NCBI GenBank assembly: GCA_012976225.1
Contig: JAAVVG010000001.1
Coordinates: 1,860,001 to 1,924,000 of the forward strand
Reading direction: 5' to 3'
Length of the DNA: 64,000 bases
Source: Golubevia sp. BC0850
Taxonomy: Eukaryota > Basidiomycota > Exobasidiomycetes > Golubeviales > Golubeviaceae
The notes beneath the pieces were generated by a model. That model was not told where the DNA came from. It saw nothing but the letters and a program-made list of their open reading frames with translations, and searched no databases. Below are positions 11,867 through 23,414 of this stretch, one piece after another. Positions within the stretch are counted from its first letter, which is position 1; every line of letters starts with the position of its first letter. The position numbers and the translations under genes are program-made.

Positions 11867-13741
11867 ATGGTGATCAAATCTGATCACTCAGAATCATCTA
11901 CAAGTCAGAGCCAATTGGAAACAGATGCCTTGAACTCATCTCCTCCCACCTACGCTCCAACTTCTTCAAACGATCCTCCAACCTTCAAAGTGTATACACC
12001 TCAAACTTACTCAATCGCTCGTGCTCAAGGTAGAGTAGTTAGACCAAATCCTCAATCCTACTGGCTAGCAGATCCCATTGGCGACGTTCTTACTCATGAT
12101 CAACATCTGAATTCAGATGGCGAGTACTCTCATGCAGCCAACCATCGTGCACAGCATTCGCCCCTTTTCGCTCACTCTCCTTTTTACTTTCTCTTTCACA
12201 GGAGAAGCTTTGTATCGATTTATTCTATCCTCAGCAATTGTTCCGCCCTCTCTGACAGTCAAAATCAAGGGAGAACATTCAGAAATGAGGCTTCATCATC
12301 GAGTCGATACCTCAACAGCTGGAGGTTCTCAAAATCTACGTAACCATCTCAGAGAAGAAAGGGAAAGGGTCACAGTTGAAGATTTCTCTTTCAGTATAGA
12401 TCTGACGAACCTACTTTCAGGACTTCGAGAACCATCATCTCTTACGAACAACGATGAAGGAATAGAAAGACTCATCAGTCCAACTCTTTTCGTCTTACCT
12501 GATTCAAGCTTAGCTCATAGAGGAAGTGTTTGGGAAACAATTGTTAGAACTGAAGATCCTCGTGCTAGAGCTAAGAAGATTAATCTCAACTCTTCGAATT
12601 CTATTGGAAGGATTAGACTTAGAGATTCAGATTCAAATGATGGTGGAACTAGACAATTCGATAGAGATTCTGAATCTTTGGAAACTTTTGAAAGTTATAG
12701 ACCTAGTTGGAAAGAGAGGAGGAGAATGAAAGTTGATGAAAGGTGTAGGAAGAAGATGGGAATTCTCCCATGGATAGGAGTTGAGCTTTTTGACGAGATG
12801 GGAATGACAATACCACAAATCTCTGCAACTGAAAGAACAAAATGGGAAAGAGTTACCATGCCTTTCACGGAACTTTCACCGGAAACAGAGGTTCTGATCA
12901 AGGCGATAGGAGCCGAGGGAAAGACTGGTAGGACTGCAAGGGAAAGTTGTGACGATTATTGTCTTTCGGAATCGAAACTCAAACTCTTTGAATTGAAGAA
13001 AGAGGTAGTAGGATGGAATTGGGAATTGTTGGAAAGAGGTGAGTTGCTATGGAGGTGGACTGAGAGTTGCCAGACCACTGACTCCTACATTTCTTCTGAT
13101 CTTCTCTCCCTGATTCTGTGCTCCTTCTTCTTTCTCGTCCTCCAACAGCCATCAAATCTGAAATTGCATCCTACTACAGTCACAACGTCACCGTCAAGTT
13201 CGAAACCTTCAGCTCTTCGGTCAAGATCTCACCTTCTTCTACTTTAGCTCGATTCATGACTTTCCACGAGCGGATTGCTCATTGGAAGAAGGTTCTACTT
13301 TGGATAACGTTGATCTGTTCAGGTCTAATCCTTTTAATCTGGCCAATCTTTCTTGGATTGAAATGGGTTTATGGAGGTGAATGGAATGAAGTTAGGGTGG
13401 CTTGGGAGATCAAGAGGTTGGAAGAGATTAAAGATGAAGAGGTTGAAGATCCACCTCAAAATAGTAAAGGAAATGATAGATATTCCGAGCTGAACTCAAG
13501 TCTTGGGGCTTCCGGATCTGGATCTGGATCTGGAAGTAGTCCCGTTAATCAAAAGCAGAGGATCTTGAACGGTTATGATGGAACACCGACTGTTTTGAAA
13601 GGGACTAGAGAAGGAGATTGGTTGAATGAATGGAAGAAAGCGATTAGGAATGGAGTCGCAAGGGGGCATAGGGGAGAATTGGAGCAGATACAGGGAGAAA
13701 TCATGGACGGTGATGTCGTCAACGAATTGACAGGCTTGTAG
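11867..13741 (+). CDS. Conserved-looking single-pass membrane protein, function unknown
   Basis: A 560-residue protein I cannot assign to a family. Exons are 11867-12119, 12202-13038 and 13149-13741. The first intron starts with GC (GCGAGT) and ends CAG; only this GC-AG splice keeps the frame, giving DGEALYRFIL. The protein has a low-complexity N terminus, a folded-looking middle (GILPWIGVELFDEMGMTIPQ, SPTLFVLPDSSLAHRGSVWE), then one strong membrane segment near residues 410-435 (VLLWITLICSGLILLIWPIF). The cytosolic tail is charged and contains WLNEWKKAIRNGVARGHRGE. An in-frame ATG at 11783 could add 28 residues; I chose 11867 because it leaves a normal leader after the divergent RING gene. 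Confidence 0.75.
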
Positions 13742-14291
13742 AGATCCTTCATGTAGATCTTCGAGCGGTTCACAGCTTTTCGTACTCCGATCTACAAGCA
13801 GAAGAGCGTGTTGGGATAATTCAAGTCCAGAAGGGAAGAGAGAAGGATCAACGCCACAGAAGGTGGGTGGCCCTCTTCTTTTTTAATTGGAACGTCTTTT
13901 CTGTCATTGAGAACATTTTGAAATTCGTTCAGGCAACGTTCAACAAGTTTTTAGAAGTGGCGCTGGTCGTGAGATGAGAGCCACGTGGACCGTTATGCAG
14001 TACAAGACTCTTCAAGACTTTCACTCATTCCCCTTGCCCTCAACGCCCTCAGCTTGCTCAGAGAAATCCTCTTTACGTGCGGTACTGTTGAAACTGCACA
14101 CGTTTCTTGTCAAGAGGAAAGATATTTATAACGGGAGAAGAAGAATCGACCGCTGATTTCTGGTCGTCACGAAACCATCCCTCCAACTCTCCTCCTCCTC
14201 AAGACTTCTAGTCAGTCAAGACTCCTTCCTCTAGTCTTTCTCCCTTCAGTAAACTTCTTTTCTCACTTCATCAAAAAAGAGAATCATCAAA
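13742..14291 (+). promoter_or_regulatory. PHO89 upstream region
   Basis: A 550-bp gap with no supported gene. It carries one perfect CACGTGG box (listed separately), a weaker CACGTT at 14099-14104, an ACGTG at 14075-14079 and an AT-rich stretch ATATTTATAA near 14122. Together these look like a Pho4-type phosphate-responsive promoter. Confidence 0.45.
13982..13988 (+). promoter_or_regulatory. Pho4-type E-box CACGTGG
   Basis: CACGTGG, the strong form of the Pho4 target known from ascomycetes, lies about 305 bp upstream of the PHO89 start. A CACGTT (the weaker Pho4 form) follows about 110 bp later. Whether the basidiomycete regulator uses the same site is inference. Confidence 0.4.
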
Positions 14292-16976
14292 ATGGGTTGG
14301 GTGAGTACGACGAAGTTGGCCTATCTTCTCAACCTTTTCGCCCTCCCCCCTTTCTCCTTTCCTTCACTCCCCCATCTTTCCCTGTTCTCTTCCTAACCCT
14401 CAATCTGTTCCCTTTGTTTTCCTCTCTTCTTGTCCCTTTGCTTTCCTTCCCATTTCCTTCTCACTCAAACAGACTGAATACAACTACCTCTTCGTCTTTG
14501 CTTTGATCTTCGCCTTCATCGATGCCTTTGGAATCGGAGCCAATGACGTGGCCAATTCTTTCGCCACGTCAGTGAGTTCACGTAGTTTAACATTCAAGGT
14601 GAGTTGTCCGCTGGCTCTAGTCTTCGCAAGACTTTCAATTTGTTTGTCTGACTTCCCCTCTATTCTCTTGCGCCAACAGCAAGCCATGCTTGCGGCTGCT
14701 CTGTGTGAATTCTTGGGAGCTGTTTTGGTGGGAGCCAGAGTAGCCAGTACTGTCAAATCTGGGATCATCGATCTCTCTGTCTTCAGGGGAGACGCCTCAA
14801 TGGTTCTACTTGGATTCACCTGTGTCATTGTTGCTTCTGCTACTTGGCTCACAATTGCCACTCGTAATCAGATGCCAGTCTCAACTGTGAGTTCACCTGT
14901 AGCTCCCATCTACCCCTGACGATCCCCCCCCCTCTAGGTCTTTCTCACTCACTTCATCGCGTCTTCCGCCTTCCCCTTTTCAGACTCACACCGTCATTGG
15001 GTCGCTGATTGGTGTTGGAATTGCTGCTGGAGGAGGAAACGGTGTCAAATGGGGTTGGAATGGAGTCGGGCAAGTCATTGCTTCATGGGGAATCTCTCCA
15101 GCTTTGGCCGGATGCATCTCTGCCATCGTCTTCACCTTTACCAGACTGGTAGTCCTCAAGCATGACAATGCCGTCAAACGTGGTCTATGGCTCTCTCCTT
15201 TCTACTTCTTCATCGTCGGTGGAGTTCTAGTGAGTATTTGAAGAGTGGAGCTCTCTGTCTCGGTCGTCTGCTAGTTACTGATATCTTCTCTACCTACCAC
15301 CTCTCTTCCAAGACAACTTCCATCATAGTGAAAGGATCTCCTTCTCTAGGTTTGGATGAGTTACCCACCGGAACTCAACTCGCAGCTATCTTCGGAACTG
15401 CTTCAGTCATCACCGTTCTGGCTATGACTTTCTGGTGAGTCAGACGCAATCGAGAATTGAAGCCCCTCTTCATTGCTCCGGCTGACAAGACCAACCCCTT
15501 TTATCCCCCATCTAGGCTCCCATACGTCTACTGCAAGGTCGTCAGAAACGATTCTTCCATTCGATTCTACCACTTCTTCACCGGACCATACCTATGGTTC
15601 AGACCAACTCCAGAAGCACCTACTGGAGTCATCACCGACGTCGTTCCAGACTACTACGAAGGTCACAGACACGAGGACTTCGATACGATCGCCCGTAACG
15701 AAAGCGCTGAGATCGAGGAGAGAAGAGAAGTTCAAACTGCTGGCCGTCCAACCGAAGCCGTCTCTTCTGACGCCATCCTGAGCTTGCCGAAGAGCGAGAA
15801 GGAATATAAGGAGATCTACGACGACGGCTCGTCCAAGGGAGACGGAAGCCGCAAGAACGAAACTGTCTTGCCGACTCAACCTCAGCCATCCAAGCTAGCT
15901 GCTCTCGAGAAGATTCTTGGTCAACCTTTGAAGGACAGCACTGGAACTGATGGAAGACCAATCCCACCCAACTACCGTACTTTCGATGGAACTTGGTTGG
16001 AGCCTTGGAATCTATGGATCGTCCTTCGTTACAACGCTCTTCCTTGGGTCTGGTTCACTCTCTCTGCTGGTCTTAGAACTGATATTCACAAGGTGAGTCT
16101 CCGAATTGTGCTGCTTCTGTTCTCATCAGACTTTGTATCTAACAGCTTCTCACTTTTTCGTCTCCAGGCTCAAAACCACGGATCAGCTGCCCAGCAAGAG
16201 CGTCTTAGAGACATGCACTCTCGTGTTCAAGTCTACGATAACAAGGTCGAGCACTTGTTTTCATTCCTTCAGATCTGCACTGCCTGCACCGCTTCTTTCG
16301 CTCACGGTGCCAACGATGTCTCTAACGCCGTTGGACCTCTCTCCGTCGTCTACGCCGTCTGGTCTACTCAACTCTTCCCAGAGTCAAAGGAACCAACTCC
16401 TGTCTGGGTCTTGGCTTTCGGTGGAGCTGGTATCGTCATCGGTCTAGGTCTTTACGGATACAAGCTGATGGTGAGCGACGTTGGCAGGGCGATGATCTTA
16501 TTCGTTGTCGACGCTTCAACTTTTTACTGATCAAATTCCCTCTCCTCACAGTCCGTCCTCGGTAACCGTCTTACTCCTCACTCTCCATCTCGTGGGTTCT
16601 CGATGGAGTTCAGTGCAAGTATCGTGGTCGTCCTTGCGAGTTTATTGGCATTGCCGGTTTCTTCAACACAGACCATTACAGGTGCAACAGTCGGTGTTGC
16701 ATTGTCGACTGGAGATTACAAGACTTTGAACCTAAAGTGAGTAAAACTGTATCCATTCAGGAAATGAAAGCGACCCATTTTCTGCTCAAGTAACGATGAG
16801 CAATTGAGAAGGACAGAACAGCCTCAATTCATTCGCTGACGTTCTTCCCTCCTTTTCCTTTCACTCTCAGAATGCTCGGTTGGATCTTCTTCTCTTGGGT
16901 CTTGACACTGCCAATTGCTGGACTCCTCTCTGGCTGTCTGTTTGGAATCATTGCCAACGCTCCGCGATTCGCTTAA
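14292..16976 (+). CDS. PHO89: Sodium/phosphate symporter, PiT family (Pho89-type)
   Basis: Plasma-membrane phosphate importer, 626 residues. Nine exons: 14292-14300, 14473-14598, 14680-14886, 14984-15229, 15313-15434, 15516-16092, 16168-16470, 16552-16736 and 16871-16976. The two inverted PiT signatures are present: GIGANDVANSFATSVSSRSL at about residues 23-42 and FAHGANDVSNAVGPL at about 473-487. A hydrophilic loop of roughly 170 residues (about 245-410) separates the two halves, as in Pho89. The first coding exon has only nine nucleotides (MGW). Intron 4 ends in AAG. All phases close and the stop follows IIANAPRFA. The gene faces the exopolyphosphatase gene tail to tail, and a CACGTGG box lies upstream, so phosphate starvation control is likely. 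Confidence 0.95.
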
Positions 16977-17761
16977 GATCAGATGACAATCCTCGTCTCC
17001 TTCTCCAGTTCTTAGTCAAAAGGGTTTTCAGTCAGTCTCCTTCTTCTGTCCCTCTCGGTTCGGCATATTCTTCACTCATCACGCCCACTCCCAAAAATTC
17101 AATTCATGATAAACGATTCGTTTCGCTTCCCTTCTAGACGGGCTTCGAGCTCCTTGTATATCCTTTGGTTTCCTTGCAAATGCTTTCCACTTTTGTCTGA
17201 TTCTTTTGATCTTGTGCCGATTCTAGTCTGTGTGCCAAACCGAACGAGCGCCGTCAGAGGAATGATTCTGTGTCTTGTACGCTCATGAAGCCGAACCAGC
17301 TTTCTCTGAGACTGGGAAAAATGTAGAATTTCCAAGGACGAACGGCGTGGGAACGACAGACGAAGCTGTGTTCGAACAAAAGAAACGCGAGACACATACG
17401 GAACGAAAAGTAATGAGAAACCAAAGGAGGAATGTCATTTTTTCAAGCACAAATCCAGCTTGTCGAGTCGTCAACTCCAAAGGTCAAATCTGGAACGTCA
17501 ACATTCTAAATCCCTTGACCCTTGTGAATTTTGAAGCTCTCTTTTGCACCATGATTTCAAGTAAACAAATCAGAGAGCCATTTTAAAGTGGCTTGATTGT
17601 CTGCCGCGGGGCAGGAAAGGGTACAAAGATTGAAGAAGCGGGCAAGGAGAAACAATTGGGGCACGGAGAAAGCAAGGCGAGAAGACTGCTCGGCAAAAGG
17701 AAATGAATACTACTACATACAGGGACTCAACGTCGGTTGAGATCAGTTCTCAATCTTTCCC
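16977..17761. other. Intergenic, 3' ends of PHO89 and PPX1
   Basis: About 785 bp between two convergent genes. Short open frames occur on both strands, but none has coding-like composition joined by good splice sites. I see nothing else in it. Confidence 0.6.
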
Positions 17762-19426
17762 TTACTCTGGAGCTGTAACCTTTGAGCATGCTTCCTTGAC
17801 TGAAGGGGCAACCTGCTTCCTAGTCGCCTTCAAAGCCTTCTGATCATAGATCCTGAACCATCCCTCTCCGTTCTGACTTCCTTCTAGGTTCTTCAACTCT
17901 GGGACCTCAATTTCTTCCATGTCCAACTCTTTGGCCCCCAATAACTTCTGGCAGACTTCTTCTGATTGAGGTTCGTATTTCTTTGGAGAGTAGAAAAGGA
18001 TTTCTCTCTTGAATCGATCACTAGATTCTTCGACAAAGGCAGTCAAAATTCCTAAAAGATGAAGGTTCTTGGTAGAGCAGAATTCAGAACAGCCTTTCAA
18101 GAATTGAGTGGGAGTTTCTTCGGAAACCCAAGCTGAAAGAGATGTCGGGACTGAAGTCAGACCGACTACCCAAGAAGAAGTCGAGTTCGCAGAAGGATGA
18201 AGATACTCCTTTGATGAGAAAGTTAAAGGAGAAAGTGGTAGGATGTTAGTGGGATTCTAGGCTGTTGATGAGCAGAAGAGAGCGGACACCCTCGTCCGGC
18301 CCTTGACTCACTTTATAATCTCTGCGAATCAAATCTACCGTGCTCAGCGAGCTGACGTCGTTCTTAGCGTTCGAAAGTCCTTCGTGAAATGAATCCAGAT
18401 CAGAGAATGTAGGAACGAATCCCATCTCTTGAACATCTTTTAGGTCTTCTTGATCTTCCTCGTCATCTTTTGGATTGTTTGATTCTGGAATGTCTTGTTT
18501 GCTCAAAGAGCTCAGAGGGTACAGCCAACCTACAGCTCCTAGATCTTCTGGTTTAGCCTTCCCTACCTTCGGATCCATAGCGTGAGTGTCGATCAGAATG
18601 GCGCTTAACAGAAGAGTTGCTAATTCTGGTGGGAAGTCTGAGATGTTTGACGGAGAGAGAACAGACTTGAAGTAGAGAGAAAGAACTGATGCGCAGGAAC
18701 CAGCAGTTGTTGGAGCCACGATCCGACGAGGATTGGCGCTGGAGTAGAGCTTTTCGTCTTCGTGACTGAGGAGGGGAGAGAAAGGGTGAGAAGGAGAGGC
18801 AAGGCGAGAGAGATCAGATACGGACGTCATTGGCAGAAAGCACCTAGCTAAAGATTCGGCTTTGCAAGCGAATTTTTATTCTCAAAGCTAAGAAGAGAAG
18901 GAGAACAGAGACTCACTGATCAATGACAGCTTCGACGTCTTCTTCTGAAAACTCCTTAAACCTGGAGCTCAATTTGCAATGATCAACCAAGCTCAACTTA
19001 TCCACTTTGTAATCTATTGATTCTAGATCTTCGATGCAAATGAGATTCTCTGGGTCGATGAGGCAGGTCTCTAATGCCAATTGATTCTCTGGTCTGAGAT
19101 GCAAATCCTTTCTCTCCGTCTGAATGAAAGGGTAAATCTCTTGTTGAGGAGTAAGGAGAGAGGAGAGATACGAGTACGAGATAGCACATGCTAGAGAGTC
19201 CAAGTCTCCAGCTTCGTTTCCCATCACTTGAAGAAGGAGAGAGGTGAGGGAGAAGCAGCGGGTGGTGAGCAAGTGGAGCGACTAGCGAGATTGAAGCGGA
19301 AAAGGATTAGAACTTACCTATCGAGGGACGAACATTATTTGAGATCGAAGACAAAAATGCCTGTTTACGAAGCTTCAGGAAATGGTTCACTGCACTGTGT
19401 GGAAGCGAAGATCTGTTTGGGCTCAT
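17762..19426 (-). CDS. PPX1: Exopolyphosphatase PPX1 (DHH phosphoesterase)
   Basis: Removes terminal phosphates from inorganic polyphosphate; 439 residues, family about 400. Exons are 19426-19318, 19226-18917, 18765-18312 and 18208-17762. DHH-family metal motifs are all there: GNEAGDLDS at 39-47, LVDHCKL around D118-H119 and the signature IDHHEDE around D139-H141, whose first His codon is split by intron 2. RRIVAPTTAGSC follows, then LLLSAILIDTHAMDPKVGKA with the last metal-binding aspartate region, and the DHHA2-type C terminus with WVVGLTSVPTSL. Introns 1 and 3 both end in AAG. It lies next to the phosphate symporter, tail to tail, suggesting a phosphate and polyphosphate pair. Confidence 0.93.
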
Positions 19427-20213
19427 CTTGAGAGGTGGTGTGGGAGGGAGGGAAGACGGAGAGCAACGAGAAGACTGCTAATCAGCTCGCTGCCTTCACA
19501 TTCAAAAAGACAAAAAAAAGTTTCGGGCTGTCGTTGAGAAATAATTGATAGAAGAATATGTTGATTGCAAGGAAGGTATAAATGGAGAAAGTAGATTACA
19601 AACGAAGAGAATATCCCAAATCCAAAGGCACCCAAAAGATCCCATGTCTCATATCGCCTATTACAGCAGAAAGAGGAGAGAACAGGGCAATTTGACAATA
19701 AGGATTGGAAACAACAGAGTTGCTTTGATATGCGACCCTCACCAGGAACCGCTTCAGCTAGAATGGCTGGGCGGGCAGAAGGGGTCTGGAAAAAGAATGG
19801 GAATGTGAAATTGTGAATGGGAATGGGGATGGGATGCGAAGCAAGAGGGGGTAGGAAAAGAAAAGATCTTCTACGGATGAAAGAGCTGAATGCATCTTCT
19901 GGAAGTAGTAGGGAGCAGCCAGAAAGATGATGTCTTTGCGTCTTCCTTCTTCCTGCTCATCCAAGCTTCTACTTCCAACCCTTTCCTAAAGTCCTCACAG
20001 TCCTAACACACTCTAGAATTGAACATACCATCGATTGAAGTTGAAATTGAAGAGAAAGTAGAAAATGAAGTCTTGAAGTGTTTGTGGTCAAGAATAAGAA
20101 GGAAGAAGATTCTTTGGGAGATCAAGAAGATTTTGGACGCGTATTTTTCGAGCCAAAACCAAAAAGCGCAACTTGAAATTCTTCTCGAACAAACCCATCT
20201 CATCTTAGCAGAG
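19427..20213. other. Intergenic between divergent PPX1 and ZNHIT2-like genes
   Basis: About 790 bp. An open frame reaches upstream of the ZNHIT2-like start codon but has no ATG, so I take it as leader. No RNA gene or clear promoter motif was recognised. Confidence 0.5.
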
Positions 20214-22342
20214 ATGTCTCTGAGTGAGCTCTATAACATCAAGAAGACGATCACAAAGGGTAAAGGGTCCGGACCATCGAGTTTCGTTCCAACTCAAGCA
20301 GGAGTTGTGAAGAAATGTGGCTTGTAAGTCTCTCTCTCTCACTTCAATTCCCCCGATACTTGCTGATCAGACCATTCTTCCTTGTCTCTCAACAGCTGTC
20401 ATACCAATCAGTCAAACTACATCTGTCCGACTTGCAATGCTCCTTACTGCTCCTTGGCTTGCTTTCGATCCGAGCTTCACAAAGCTTGCTCTTCTCCTTT
20501 CGCTGAGAAGTCTGCCAGAGAGAATGTAGATCAAGATCAGATCGTAGCAGATGAGGATGAGAGAAAAAGGATGATGGATATCCTGAAGCGGTTGGAAGAG
20601 ACTGACATGGAAGGAGAAGGGGCTCAAGAAGAGGAGGAAGAAGAAGTAATCGAAGAAGTGGATTTGCCTGATCTAGGTGAGTGTCTCTGTTTCTCGGCAA
20701 TTTTGAATCTTATAGGCTTTGTTGACCAAAATGACTCTTTCCAATTTTGGTATCCTTTCGCCTCTCATCGAACAGACAACGCCAGCATAGAAGAGCTTCT
20801 TTCGTATCTCTCTCCAGATGAGCGTGCAAGGTTCGAAATCGCTCTCAAACACCCTGACAGAGCTCAAGCCTTGGTGGAACAGCTGTTCGGAGCAACAGCT
20901 TCTTCGGCGGACATCTCGGAGTCCAAGTCTGGCTATATAGACGAAGGAGCAGAAGAACTAGGAAGACCAAAGGACAGTTCAGTTCTACGAGTACATGGAG
21001 CTTCTAGAGGACCTTGGTGGACTAAAGACAGTCCTAAGATCAGCCAGTCTTCTTCAAGTGATGAGAATGAATTGATCTACGAGTCCTTCAAGCTCTCTCT
21101 GCTGCCGCTCCTTGAGACCAAACCGACTGCCTCTTCTTCAGTTGAGCTTTCTTTAGGCAAGTCGTCGAGTTCTTCAAAGCGAATCAATCTCGCTTATAAC
21201 ATCATCGCTCTCCTGTGAGTTCCAGGGTCAGAAATTTTTTTGACAGCAAAATTCGCGTGGCTTTTACTAATCTCTGTTTCTCCCATCTCCACTGCTCTCC
21301 CAGTCTCGTCTACGCCTACATTCTGCGACATCTTGGCTTGGAACGACTATCGGATCTACTGCCTCGGACATCCAAGAAAGGAGCAAACTTTTCCTCGAGC
21401 AATGGGACAGAAATGAAGGTCACTGAAGGCGAGGGCGAAGACGAAATGCCTCCCCTCGAATTAGACGTGGAAGGTCACTCCTCATCAGCCCTGTCTCCCG
21501 CAGCTTCCGCGACCACACATCCGACATCGAGCACTACGGAAACAGATCAAGAGCCAAGGAATTCGCAGGATGAGGCCGATTTTGAAAGAACAGAGCAGCT
21601 TTCAATAGCCCTTGCGTTATTTTCTTCGCTGTCTCCTTTTCTTTCCCCTCCCCCGAAAGCTCAGGCACCATCGTCAACTCCGGGCACTCGACTTTCTTTG
21701 AAAAATCAGGAAGACTTCTCCAAGACCCTCCTAGCGAGCACTGAAGAGGCGTCATTGTTCTTTCTTGCTCGGTTGAATTCTCTGCCGAGCGAGAGACGCA
21801 AAGGCGGAGTATCCCAAGCTGCTGAACTCTTGAAGTTTCTGCTGGAGGACGTCAAGGCTATACTGGAAGAGAAGAAGGTTCTCGAGGTGAGAGAAGAGGC
21901 GGGGTCGAGTCGGAGCCCTCCGTCGCTTTCTGTGGATCTCTTCAACTCTTTCAGCTCAAGAGGATCCATACTCAGAGCTCTGGCGGACATCTACTGCCTT
22001 TTTGGTATTGATCCCACTTTCGTCAAAAAGCGGCTCAACCCCACTCAAGCTAAACTTCTCTTCTACGCCAAGTTCATTCTCACTCTGAGAGGTGGAGCAA
22101 TTCCTACCTTCGAGAGTCAAAGAACCTGGAAGAATCAAGCTCCTAATTTCTCCACGGATCGCTTGGAGGAATCGCTACCTGGAGAATTTGAGCAGCTTTT
22201 GAATGGGGCACGAGGAGTTGAAAGAGAGCTGGAGAGGCTGGAAAGCGAGATGGAAAGAGACGAAGATGAGAAACGTTGGAAAGCTACAGATAGAGCTACT
22301 GTTGACGGTTGGTCAAGGCAAAGTAAGATTCAGACACTGTAG
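20214..22342 (+). CDS. HIT-type zinc finger protein, ZNHIT2-like
   Basis: A 622-residue protein with an N-terminal zf-HIT domain. Exons are 20214-20323, 20396-20676, 20776-21214 and 21304-22342. Zinc ligands fit the HIT pattern: C35, C38, C47, C50, C55, C59, H65 and C68 in CGFCHTNQSNYICPTCNAPY and the following CSLACFRSELHKAC. After it come the family-like MMDILKRLEETD and an acidic stretch, then LSYLSPDERARFEIAL. In animals ZNHIT2 links the R2TP chaperone to U5 snRNP assembly; that role here is inference. The protein is clearly longer than human ZNHIT2 (about 400), with added low-complexity segments. The start at 20214 is the first ATG that gives a full HIT domain. Confidence 0.8.
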
Positions 22343-22594
22343 TAGGTGAATGCTATGTACTTTCTGTTCTTGTTGTCGAACGGTGTCGATCTTTGACCAC
22401 CTGTGATTCAATCCGCAATCGTTGTGTCGAGTCGTCGAGAGTGAAAACATTTGTCTGAGAATAATGAGAACAGAGAAATACAGTAGAGGAAAGGAGAGCC
22501 TTCCAGGGAAGAGTGTACTGACAGGGAACACAAAGAATCGAAGACGAGAAGTGAGAGACCAACAGGAAGAAAGGTTAGAGTCAGGCGAAGGGCT

Positions 22595-23275
22595 CTAGAG
22601 AAGGTGAAGTTTGATCAAAAGGTTTTCGAGGTCCAAAAGATCATTGTCATTGTAATGCTCTACGTTGCGGCCCCCATCGACGCGATACTCGTCACGCTTA
22701 AGAATATCAAGTCCAAGGAACAGGTTCTTGAGGTCGAGGAGCTACGGGGAGGAAACCACCGGGGGGTCAGGAAATGGCATCTCGATTTCGTTGGTTCGAT
22801 TCTGAGCTGGGACTCACATCATTGTCATTTTTGTTTACGATGTTGTGACCCCCTGAATAGACGAATTTCGAACACTTTCTTGGAATCTTTCTGCTCCCTC
22901 TGCCGCGGCGAAGGATGTCAAGGTTGATTCCCAAGTTAGACAGGTCGAGCAAGTCGTTGTCATTGGTGTTGGATACTAATTGGAGGAGGAAGATGAAGAT
23001 AGGAGGAAAGCAGAAGAAAGGAAAATGAGGAAGTGAGGGATTGAAAAAAAGAGGTGGGAAGGAAGGGTCATTAAGGTTGGTCAAAGAGAAGAGACGTTTA
23101 TACAGCTTGACTCACCATTGTACCCTTCATCGATGAAGTATTTCTTGCACTCGACTCTGCTGGATCTATGACCACGTTCGACAAAGTCCCCATTCTCAAT
23201 AGCTGGGACTGGAGAGGCGGCAACCATTGAGGTGGCGAGAGATAGAATGGTGACAAATTGAATGAAAAACTTCAT
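22595..23275 (-). CDS. Small secreted protein with three NDNDLLDL repeats and dibasic sites
   Basis: A 154-residue protein of unknown family. Exons are 23275-23116, 22975-22818 and 22741-22595. It starts with a clear signal peptide (MKFFIQFVTILSLATSMVAA, then SPVPAIENGD). Three repeats follow at residues 51-77, 96-122 and 130-154. Each has the form GxN[V/I]xxx-NDNDLLDL-x-NL-xxx-L-x-IL, for instance NDNDLLDLSNLGINLDIL at 58-75 and NDNDLLDLKNLFLGLDIL at 103-120. Repeats 1 and 2 end in a dibasic pair, RR76-77 and KR121-122; the third ends the protein (LHLL). The second intron falls inside repeat 2, in phase 0 between NDND and LLDL. Two cysteines (C43, C88) and a basic linker GRGSRKIPRK lie between repeats. 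A TATATAAG box stands about 132 bp before the ATG. A Kex2-cut repeat peptide precursor or a wall protein are both possible. Confidence 0.75.
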
Positions 23276-23406
23276 GATGTTGGAAGATAAGGTTTGAGAG
23301 AGCGTGACTGGTAAGAGAGAGTGGGACTGAAGACTGATAGTTGAAGCTGAGGGAAGAGAGAAGAGAAAGTTGATGGGGAGCTTTGAAAACAACTCCAAAG
23401 TTGCCT

Positions 23407-23414
23407 CTTATATA
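23407..23414 (-). promoter_or_regulatory. TATA box of the NDND-repeat protein gene
   Basis: On the minus strand TATATAAG lies about 132 bp upstream of the ATG at 23275, in a pyrimidine-rich leader on the coding strand. It supports the chosen start and suggests a strongly expressed or inducible gene. Confidence 0.45.

Noticed and set aside
17099-17586. Overlapping open frames on both strands after PHO89
   Set aside because: No domain, no splice support and mixed composition; most likely 3' non-coding sequence.
20019-20213. Extension of the ZNHIT2-like frame upstream to 20019
   Set aside because: It has no ATG, begins at a TTG, and the sequence is not typical of the family; the ATG at 20214 is enough for a full zf-HIT domain.
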